DNA from: Chara braunii | Taxonomy: Eukaryota > Streptophyta > Charophyceae > Charales > Characeae | Length of the DNA stretch: 49,321 bases | Direction of reading: 5' to 3' | Assembly: GCA_003427395.1 (NCBI GenBank) | Contig: BFEA01000245.1 | Span: 1,696,272 to 1,745,592 of the forward strand | The notes under the pieces: model-generated | Seen by the model: only the letters and a program-made list of their open reading frames with translations | The model's database searches: none | Told to the model about the DNA's origin: nothing | Shown here: positions 10,696-19,700 of the stretch, piece by piece | How the letters are laid out: each line of letters begins with the position of its first letter | Position numbering within the stretch: the stretch's first letter is position 1 | Made by a program: the position numbers and the translations under genes

Positions 10696-11578
10696 TGCGA
10701 GGCTACGCCCGCTCAGCCCCTACGGGGCCCTATTTGCAGCAAGGTCGGCCGCCCTAAGTGAAGGCAGGCACGACAGGCCCTTCGGGCCTCGTTTTTCTGG
10801 GTACCCCGCATTGGGGAAAATTCAGGCAGTTTCGCAGCGCCAGTTGGTTGAGTGAACCCAGGCCCTGGGCCGCCTGTGTGAATGTACGAAGTACAGGCCC
10901 TGGGCTGGATTCAGGTACCAGGCCGAACACAGGCCGAAAGCAGTTGGGCGCATGCAACCACTTCAGGCCCAAGGCCTGTTTTCCTCGTGACTGGACCTCA
11001 GGCTACCGGGTCCTACTGGAAGCTTGCTGGACTGGACGCAGGCAGGCCACTTCGATATAGGGAAGGGCCCGCCTCTCATTTCGGCATTCGGGTGTTGCCT
11101 GCATGCTGCGCGAGCGTTGCTGCGCTATCCGCTGGCTGGCTGGCACTCACGCTCTCACGGGCGAGTAGGAGGGAGCACGCAGCCATAGCCAAGTTGCGCT
11201 GCTGTATGCTAGGTGAAGCGCAGGGTGGTCCTTGGGTGCTAGTGGCATCTGTGCGGTGTGGATCGGGGTTGTGAGTGTTACGAGAGACATACCTGGTGCT
11301 GAAGCGAGCGACATTGGTTGCCATATGCTTGTACTTCGGGAACGCTGTTGATGTCATCATTCTGCTTCGTAGTATAGGCTAGATAGGACCTGCCACATGT
11401 AGTCTGGGCGCCGAGCGCCAATAGGATATCAACTCTGGTTCGTAGTTGATGATGATGGGACTACTTCACCATTGTCAACTTTGAACTCTTGGTGTGTTCT
11501 TATTTGGTGTATCTCGTGATGCAAGTCTGCTGTGGTTCGAGGTCAAGACTATCTGGGCTCATATGTATGATGCTGTTT
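10696..11578 (+). repeat. Element B 5' LTR (visible part)
   Basis: It begins TGCGAGGCTACGCC and matches 18778-19660. The last roughly 36 bases fall in the assembly gap. It should hold the promoter and the start of the element RNA, but I could not place a TATA box with confidence. Confidence 0.92.
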
Positions 11579-12418
11579 NNNNNNNNNNNNNNNNNNNNNN
11601 NNNNNNNNNNNNNNNNNNNNNNNNNNNNNNNNNNNNNNNNNNNNNNNNNNNNNNNNNNNNNNNNNNNNNNNNNNNNNNNNNNNNNNNNNNNNNNNNNNNN
11701 NNNNNNNNNNNNNNNNNNNNNNNNNNNNNNNNNNNNNNNNNNNNNNNNNNNNNNNNNNNNNNNNNNNNNNNNNNNNNNNNNNNNNNNNNNNNNNNNNNNN
11801 NNNNNNNNNNNNNNNNNNNNNNNNNNNNNNNNNNNNNNNNNNNNNNNNNNNNNNNNNNNNNNNNNNNNNNNNNNNNNNNNNNNNNNNNNNNNNNNNNNNN
11901 NNNNNNNNNNNNNNNNNNNNNNNNNNNNNNNNNNNNNNNNNNNNNNNNNNNNNNNNNNNNNNNNNNNNNNNNNNNNNNNNNNNNNNNNNNNNNNNNNNNN
12001 NNNNNNNNNNNNNNNNNNNNNNNNNNNNNNNNNNNNNNNNNNNNNNNNNNNNNNNNNNNNNNNNNNNNNNNNNNNNNNNNNNNNNNNNNNNNNNNNNNNN
12101 NNNNNNNNNNNNNNNNNNNNNNNNNNNNNNNNNNNNNNNNNNNNNNNNNNNNNNNNNNNNNNNNNNNNNNNNNNNNNNNNNNNNNNNNNNNNNNNNNNNN
12201 NNNNNNNNNNNNNNNNNNNNNNNNNNNNNNNNNNNNNNNNNNNNNNNNNNNNNNNNNNNNNNNNNNNNNNNNNNNNNNNNNNNNNNNNNNNNNNNNNNNN
12301 NNNNNNNNNNNNNNNNNNNNNNNNNNNNNNNNNNNNNNNNNNNNNNNNNNNNNNNNNNNNNNNNNNNNNNNNNNNNNNNNNNNNNNNNNNNNNNNNNNNN
12401 NNNNNNNNNNNNNNNNNN
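11579..12418. other. Assembly gap (840 N)
   Basis: This gap lies at the 5' LTR/leader junction of element B. Reading frames drawn through it are meaningless. Confidence 0.99.
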
Positions 12419-13093
12419 AGGGGTTAACTCGAGTGTGGCAGCCTCTACAGACGCTTACCAGACCGTCTATAAACATTTCTGGCTGGGGACTCGGCTCTGA
12501 TCTGGCTGTGATCGTCGTCCTTCTACGACGTAAAATAATTCCTGATGTCACTTGGGGGCGGACGTTAAATTGCCTCTTGATCAGCCAGATCATCCGAGTG
12601 GAAGGCTCGTCGGCGTACGAGGGTAAATAAGAGTGTTGTGGCTGCCTTGCTCGACGATAACCCGGGGCTCAGGGGTGGGACCAGATTGCACACCTTTGAG
12701 ACACGCTTGGCTTCTGTTGCGAAGAAACGTGACACCGTGACTTTGAGAAGAACAAAGGGAGGGGTAGGTTCCAGGTGATAAGTTCGGGTTTTAATTCCAT
12801 GCTATGAACAGACCCAGTCAGTCAACACTATTTTTATTTTTGATTAGTTAGATGGACAGCCATGTGACATCTGACAAACAACATTAGTTTAGAATATTAT
12901 TTATTCGTGATGCTTCCTCTGTTTGCGAACTAATCTTACTAAAAATAGTATTGACAATAGGTATCTGACTTACCTGTTGACCCCAAATGAGATCTGTTCC
13001 AAAAATATCCACCACTAAATAGTTGGTCTGTGCACTAAGCTGCGGTAGGCATCTAGAATGATCTAGTGTAGACATTGCACAGTGTTGTAGTCC
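12419..13093 (+). other. Element B untranslated leader
   Basis: No gene is visible. This is the sequence between the gap and the first gag codon, with several short open frames. It is A/T-rich at 12790-12960. Confidence 0.6.
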
Positions 13094-15055
13094 ATGAGCG
13101 ACACAGGGGACACCGGAGAGGACGACCGCAGGATCCTGTGATCTGCCAGAGGCCCGTTAACTCACGTGTCCCTAGGACCGGAGGGTGATAGGGAACTGTT
13201 CCGCCGGCAGAGGGAGAGGAGAGCTAGAGCAACCGAGGCCAGCAGAACCTTAATTGGTGAGGCTGGTGCTACAGCAGCCATGGCTACAACAGCCATGAGC
13301 GCGTCTGCGCAGCAGACTTCTCAAGCCGGTAGCTCAGGTACCGCCGGGTCCACGGTCGCACAGACCGTGAGTCAGTCTACTGGCTTAATGGCAAGCCAGC
13401 CCGCGGTGTTGACCCCAGAAGATGTCGCCATCCAGCAGGCAGCCCTNCAGGAGGCACANCNACANCAGGCATTAGGAAAGATAAAAAAGGAGAAGGAGAT
13501 GATGATTAGAAGAAGAGCCAGGATGCAGCAAAGAGAGACAGACATAGAGGAGTTAGAAACGATGGACCTGACGCATATGGATGATGATGTGAGGGTAGTT
13601 AGGAAGGCCCTGCTAGGGATTATAGAGATGCAGGAGCACCAGACTACCATCCTTCAGGACATTCAACAGAGTCTGGCCGTATTGTCAGGCCGCGCTCAGG
13701 CAACACCATCACCAGCCGGGCCTGGTGCCTGGCCCGTGCCATATCCTCCATTCTCTGTCCCACCGGTGACTGGGGTATCCCCATTTGTAGCCCCGTCAAC
13801 GGTTGCTACCGTATCCATAGGCATACCGCTATCAGGAGGGGTAACAGCAGGGAGTAGTTTACAGGTTCCTGTACAGATAGTGTTTACTCCAAGTCCGTCA
13901 CACGTTGCAGTCACCACGCAGCCTGCTGTCTCGCAGTCAGTGCAGCCTCAGGGCACACAACCCCAACAGCTAGCACAACAACCTGTATCATCGGGTCCAC
14001 AGCCCGGGGTGGTGCAGGGACAGGGACAAAATCAGTGGGTTCCAAAGACGGCCATCGCCGCTCCCAAATCTTTTACAGGGGACAAGAGAGGTGAAGACCT
14101 CGACACTTGGTTGAGGGCAGTGTCGGTCTACGTCAGGTGTAAACTCACCTTGCCACACGAAGAAGTGCTTGTGGCTGCTTCCTATCTAGAGGGTAGTGCA
14201 GCAAGATGGTTGAGTGGGCTAGTGCAACTCCAAGGGTACGGTCATGACTTCCGCTCTTGGGCAGCCCCTCAGAAATTGGAGGACTTCCTGAAAATGGTGG
14301 AAGAGAGGTGGCATGATCCGCAGGAGGCTCAAAAGGCCACTGATGTGATCTTGACACTGCACACGCGGCAGTTTAAGTCAGTAAGGGATGCCACCGACGC
14401 TGTAGAGCGTTTGATTTGTGTTCCAGGGGTACGCTATGACCCCCAGGTCCTGTTAACTTCGTACTTGAGATGCTTATCCCAACCTCTCAAGAACCAGTTG
14501 GCAAAAGAGGCCAACATCAATATGCACAACTTTCCTTCGTTCAGCAAGGTAGCCCTAGACCTTGAGGCAAAGATAGGGCATGGACAAACACCCACTACGG
14601 AAGGGAGAAAGAAGACACTGCCTCCTAACTGGAAAGCGAAAGGTCGCATTATGTTTGTCGACAACGATGGATCAACCATTGAGTTGGATGGCAACTTCCA
14701 GGAGGGAGTAGGTGCAGAGGCGGGTGGCGAAACTTCAGAGGGTGGAGTAGTCGCCGCCGTAACTCAGCAAAAAGGTAAAGGGACCAGTAGACGCCCTAGG
14801 GGATCCCGGTCGAAGATTCAAACAGACCCCAATTCTCCTCAATGGGAGAAAGCGGGTCTATCTGAGGACGTGTGGAGAGATCGGTGGGCACGGCAAGCTT
14901 GTATCAAGTGTGGACAGTATGGCCATAGCATGTACAAGTGCCGAAACAGGAAGGTCACCGAGAAGATCCCGCCTACGATGGGGCTGGCGGTAGGATCCTC
15001 CACTCCCGTTGGTAGCAATGTTGCCAGTTCTTCAGGCACCGCGTCGGGCCAGTAG
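13094..15055 (+). pseudogene. Element B gag (capsid and zinc knuckle), one upstream stop
   Basis: Gag forms the virus-like particle and binds element RNA. The long open part starts after a TGA at 13139 (GTG 13166 is only the first possible start in it) and gives 629 codons to a TAG at 15053. An in-frame ATG at 13094 lies upstream of that TGA, and the codons between look like gag (acidic MSDTGDTGEDD). I therefore take 13094 as the original start and the TGA as a break or a readthrough site. Counting from 13166: an A/Q/V-rich N-terminus, a charged helix (about 105-150), a P/Q/V-rich linker, the capsid domain (about 300-480), and a CCHC knuckle C-x2-C-x4-H-x4-C (CIKCGQYGHSMYKC, about 582-595). 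Pol follows in the -1 frame. Confidence 0.85.
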
Positions 15056-16595
15056 GAATAGTAGCTGTTCCTACTAGGGTCGCGGTGGTGCATACACAAT
15101 CACCTTCGCGAGAGATGGCCCAAGCTACAGACTCTTCAGTCGTCCCGCAAACACATTTAGACCCATCGACCCTCTGTTCGATGAATGTGTTTGAATCCTT
15201 AGAGGAGCTAGAGCATGAGTGGTTAGATCAGATCCACTAGCTTCTTGGACAACGTTAGTTAAAGCCCCTAAGGGTGAAATGTTTGTCAGCGAGGTAGTCA
15301 TAGGAGGCCGCAAGGTCGGGGCCTATTACGACACTTGCTCAACTAGGAACTTTATTAGCCGCGCGTGCGTTGAGAGGCTGCGCTTACAGGGGCAAGTGCA
15401 GCGCCTGAGTCGACCTGTGGAGTCGACCTNTGCCAACAAACAGCGTATGGTAGTTAATGACTACCTCCATGATGTAGAGTGTGTTTTCCCGTACGCGGGA
15501 GGGGACTTGAGACATCGTGTCTCGTTCCTGGTGAGTGACCGGCTCCCAATGGACATGTTACTGGGTATGTACTACCTCTCTGTAGCACAGCCCCAGTTTG
15601 ACTGGGACCGAAAAGTGGTCAAACACACGTTGCCAGGTGGAGGGACCGCCATATTACATAAGTTCAAAGCTAGTAGTCTGATTGAGTCCTATGGGTGCAT
15701 GTGTGCGGCCGCNTTCTATAATTATTATAAGCAAAATCAGGAGGAGGGTATGTACTTAGTTTATGTCTCTGCTGCAGGAGAGCCGGTGAAAATGCCGCCA
15801 GAGATAGAGGGAGTAGTTGCTCAGTACCCTGATCTATTTGAAGAGCCGACAGGGGTTGTTGAGAGGGAGGTCGTCCACGCAATAGAGATTATCCCAGGGT
15901 CTAGTATTCCAAGGGGTAGGATCTATCGGATGTCTCCAGGCGAGCTTGATGAGCTTCNCCGCCAACTCAAGGAACTCGTAGAGAAGGGNTGGATCCGGCC
16001 GAGTGTCTCTCCTTATGGGTCTCCAGTTNTATTCGTGCCTAAGAAGAAGGAGGGAACCCTTAGGATGTGCATTGACTATAGGGGCCTCAATGCCATCACT
16101 GTCAAGAACAGAGAGCCCCTACCGCGCATCGACGATCTGCTAGATAGAGTGCAAGGGTGTCGGTACTTCAGCAAGATAGATCTGAAGTCCGGGTACCATC
16201 AGATTGCCATACGGCCCGGGGATCAACACAAAACCGCTTTTCAGACCAGGTACGGTCTGTACGAGTTTGTGGTAATGCCTTTTGGCCTTTGCAATGCTCC
16301 TAGCACCTTTCAGCACGCTATGAATCGGATATTCCATGACTACTTGGATAAGTTTGTCATCGTGTACCTCGATGCCATACTTATTTTCAGTAAGACTGTC
16401 GAGGAACATGTGGCACATCTGGACAAAGTCCTCGGCCTCCTGCTGCAACACAAGTTCAAGATCAACGGTGAGAAGTGCGAGTTTGGCCGCACCCGTGTCT
16501 TGTACTTGGGTCATGAGATTTCTGCGGAGGGATTGAAGCCCGATGACGCGAAGGTGGCCACAGCATTCGTGATTGGCCACGTCCTCAGTCTGTGA
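15055..16595 (+). pseudogene. Element B pol, protease and reverse transcriptase part
   Basis: The -1 frame relative to gag is open from the gag stop and carries the acidic leader with NVFESLEELEHEW. One base appears to be lost near 15222, and the frame starting 15219 carries on (458 codons to 16595). The protease loop reads D-T-C-S-T (15330-15338), where the family has D-T/S-G. RT motifs follow: VPKKKEGTLRMCIDYRGLNA, YFSKIDLKSGYHQI, FVVMPFGLCNAPSTFQ. The catalytic box reads YLDA (Asp-Ala at 16371-16376) instead of YLDD. Relative to A, an extra base near 16563 ends the frame at 16595. Single N bases at 15430, 15713, 15958, 15989 and 16029 show uncertain consensus, so some changes may be assembly errors. 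Confidence 0.88.
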
Positions 16596-17328
16596 CTGAG
16601 ATGAGATCTTTCTTAGGAATGACAGGCTACTATAGGACTTTCGTTAAGAACTACAACATAGTGGCCGCCCCTTTGACTGATCTGACCCGCCTTGACACCC
16701 CTTGGGAGTGGACAGATAAGTGCGAGGCTGCTGTCACACATCTGAAGCATGCACTAACGCACTATGAAGTCTTGAAACTTCCTGATCCTTACAAGCCGTT
16801 TATAGTCACAACGGATGCCAGCCAATATGGCATTGGCGCCGTGCTTGCGCAGCAGGAGGGGCCAAAGTAGAGGCCAATAGAGTACATGTCCAAGAAAATG
16901 CGGTCTCAGAAGTTGGCTAAGTCCACTTATGAGAAGGAACTCTATGCGGTGTACAAGGCTCTCACCCATTGGAGACACTATCTCCTTGGGCAGTTCTTCA
17001 TCCTCCGGACTGATCATCAGACCCTGAGATGGATGAGAACACAACCGATACTCTCTGATGCTCTCAAGCGTTGGATTGAAGTCATTGAGCAATATGACAT
17101 TGACCCTCAGTATCTCAAAGGGGAGTACAACAAGGTTGCTGATGCCTTGTCGCGCAGACCGGACTTCTCAGGTGCGCTGATTACTGAGTTCGATCAGACG
17201 GACGATGTTACTCAGTCTTTGGTGGAAGCCTATCGTCAGGACCAGTTTATGTCTAAGATCATACGCAGACTTCTAAGATCATACGCAGACTTGAGGCGAA
17301 GGATAAGAAGACCTCCGCCGAGTTTGAG
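16592..17328 (+). pseudogene. Element B pol, connection and RNase H part, broken
   Basis: The connection (MRSFLGMTGYYRTFV) leads into RNase H, which degrades the RNA strand of the RNA/DNA hybrid. The four acidic landmarks are present: TTDASQYGIG (first Asp), YEKELYAVYKAL (Glu), LRTDHQTLRW (Asp) and KVADALSRR (Asp). A TAG at 16868-16870 replaces the leucine codon seen in A. A 20-base tandem duplication at 17253-17292 then shifts the frame before the integrase linker. Confidence 0.87.
17253..17292 (+). repeat. 20-bp perfect tandem duplication within pol
   Basis: CTAAGATCATACGCAGACTT occurs at 17253-17272 and again at 17273-17292. The extra 20 bases change the reading frame. Confidence 0.97.
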
Positions 17329-18740
17329 TTGGTCAATGGATTGCTGTTCCTAGAGAAGGCAGGGAATAAANGCTTGTGNGTNCCAAATAGCGANTCTTTG
17401 NGNAGTTTGTTTTTAGGCGAGTGTCATGATGCCACCGGCCATTTTGGGTACAAGAAGACCGCAGCCAACTTGCTGCAGCGGTTCTGGTGGCCNACGATGA
17501 TGAAAGATGCACATCTGTACGTGGAAACTTGTCAAGTATGCCAAAGAGACAAGCCCCGTACTCAGACTCCTCTTGGGCTGCTCAAGCCCTTCCGATTCCG
17601 GAAGGCCGGGTGAAAGTTTGTCCATGGCTGGATACGCTGGTCACCAGCAAGAGTGGGATGAGACAGATCTTTGTCATCGTGGATAGGTTTAGTAAGTTTG
17701 CTAGATTAATAGCTATGTCAGAAACAGCGAAGACTGAGTACGTGATCAGGCTATTTAAGGAGAACTGGGTTAGAGACTTTGGACTGCCGAAGTCTATAGT
17801 CAGTGACAGGGACGTCAGGTTCACGAGTGAATTGTGGAAGGCCGTTGCAGATGAACAAGGAACTCAACTGCAGATGACTTCTGGAAATCATCCAGAAGCT
17901 AATGGCCAGGCTGAACAAATGAACCTCGCTGTGCAACACCTATTGAGGCACTACATCAAGCCCAATCAGGTAGACTGGGACGAAAAGCTTGCTCTAGTCG
18001 CCAGTCTATATAACAATGCTATACACAGTGCTACCGGGACGAGTCCTAACAGTCTACAACTGACATTCAAGCCTAGACTGCCCTTAGACTTCCTACTTCC
18101 AGACAACCAGCCAACTGCTACACCGAGCACTTTGGAGTTTGCCTATAGATATGAACAGAAGATGCAGGAGGCTGTAGAACACATGCAGAAGGCGCAGGCA
18201 GCAATGATAGAGTCTGAGAATAGACACCGTCGCCCTTCTACATTTCAGGTTGGGGACAGAGTCTGGGTCAAGTCTTCAGAACTGGGACAGGAGTTCGGGA
18301 TATCCCGTAAACTCATGCCTCAGTACTTTGGGCCTTGGGAAATTCTAGACGTAGTAGGGACAGATTCTGATGGTCCATCATATGTCATCCGTATCCCTGG
18401 TCATCTGAGAACTCACCCTGTCTTTCATGCCTCTAAGCTCGCTGCGTCCAAGGAAACTGATCAGTTTCCCTCTCGTCAGTCAATGCTGCCCCCAACCATG
18501 GACGGAGAAGTCGACATCGATGATATCGTCGACCACAGGGAGATGCCCGTTCAGAAGCCTCCAGGAAGGGGACGTCCTCCAAAGCCAAAATTGCAGTTCC
18601 GTGTTCACTTCAGACATCACACGGATCCGAAAGAGGACCGCTGGTTTACTCGGGAGGAATTGATGCAGACCGCTCCTCAAATCGTTGCCCGCTATGAGAA
18701 GGATGTATTGAAAGGAAAGCGCCAGATGGCTCAAGATTGA
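17329..18740 (+). pseudogene. Element B integrase with chromodomain-like C-terminus
   Basis: The zinc-binding part (CHDATGHFGYKKTAA ... ETCQVCQ, about 17425-17545) is in the frame starting 17329. The core continues in another frame after about 17600. The first catalytic aspartate region (SMDFMD in A) is replaced: a small deletion gives VCPWLD, so the first Asp of the D-D-E triad is lost or displaced. The second Asp (VSDRDVRF) and the Glu (GQAEQMN) are present. From there the frame is open to 18740. It contains the GPSYVIRIPGHLR motif and a C-terminal module IDDIVDHREM ... EDRWFTREEL, a diverged chromodomain of the kind that directs integration to particular chromatin. N bases occur at 17372-17402 and 17493. 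Confidence 0.87.
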
Positions 18741-18766
18741 TCTTCCCAGAGTACTGACGAAGATAT

Positions 18767-18777
18767 GGAGGAGGGAA
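18767..18777 (+). promoter_or_regulatory. Element B polypurine tract
   Basis: GGAGGAGGGAA lies directly before the TG of the 3' LTR, where plus-strand DNA synthesis is primed. Confidence 0.85.
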
Positions 18778-19696
18778 TGCGAGGCTACGCCCGCTTAGCC
18801 CCTACGGGGCCCTATTTGCAGCAAGGTCGGCCGCCCTAAGTGAAGGCAGGCACAACAGGCCCTTCGGGCCTCGTTTTTCTGGGTACCCCGCATTGGGGAA
18901 AATTCAGGCAGTTGCGTAGCGCCAGTTGGTTGAGTGAACCCAGGCCCTGGGCCGCCTGTGTGAACGTACGAAGTACAGACCCTGGGCTGGATTCAGGTAC
19001 CAGGCCGAACACAGGCCGAAAGCAGTTGGGCGCATGCAACCACTTCAGGCCCAAGGCCTGTTTTCCTCGTGACTGGGCCTCAAGCTACCGGGTCCTACTG
19101 GAAGCTTGCTGGACTGGACGCAGGCAGGCCACTTCGATATAGGGAAGGGCCCGCCTCTCATTTCGGCATTCGGGTGTTGCCTGCATGCTGCGNGAGCGNT
19201 GCTGCGCTATCCGCTGGCTGGCTGGCACTCACGCTCTCACGGGNGAGTAGGAGGGAGCACGCANCCATAGCCAAGNTGCGCTGCTGTATGCTAGGTGAAG
19301 CGCAGGGTGGTCCTTGGGTGCTAGTGGCATCTGTGCGGTGTGGATCGGGGTTGTGAGTGTTACGAGAGACATACCTGGTGCTGAAGCGNGNGACATTGGT
19401 NGCCATATGCTNGTACTTCGGGAACGCTGTTGATGTCATCATTCTGCTTCGTAGTATAGGCTAGATAGGACCTGCCACATGTAGTTTGGGCGCCGAGCGC
19501 CAATAGGATATCAACTCTGGTTCGTAGTTGATGATGATGGGACTACTTCAGCATTGTCAACTTTGAACTCTTGGTGTGTTCTTATTTGGTGTATCTCGTG
19601 ATGCAAGTCTGCTGTGGTTCGAGGTCAAGACTATCTGGGCTCATATGTATGATGCTGTTTGATTGCTGAAGTTCGCTAATGCTCATCTTCCTTGCA
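18778..19696 (+). repeat. Element B 3' LTR, 919 bp
   Basis: It begins TGCGAGGCTACGCC and ends CTTGCA. It contains seven or more single N bases at sites that are defined in the 5' copy, showing that reads of several near-identical copies were mixed. Confidence 0.93.
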
Positions 19697-19700
19697 CTAA
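19696..19700. repeat. Target-site duplication of element B
   Basis: ACTAA here matches 10691-10695. The first A may belong to the LTR end (CA), leaving CTAA. Confidence 0.75.

Larger units (their letters stand above)
10696..19696 (+). mobile_element. Ty3/gypsy retrotransposon B, full length, young, nested in C1
   Basis: Two direct LTRs flank gag and pol. The LTR copies align without gaps at a constant offset of 8082 bases, with about ten differences over 883 comparable bases by my count, so insertion was recent. The sequence ACTAA precedes the 5' LTR (10691-10695) and follows the 3' LTR (19696-19700). Read as TG...CA termini, the duplication is the four bases CTAA; read as five bases it is ACTAA. 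A polypurine tract (GGAGGAGGGAA, 18767-18777) abuts the 3' LTR. Total length is 9001 bases including a nominal 840-base gap that hides the end of the 5' LTR and the primer-binding site. Confidence 0.93.

Noticed and set aside
11489-12630. Long open frames through N bases
   Set aside because: They cross the 840-base assembly gap.
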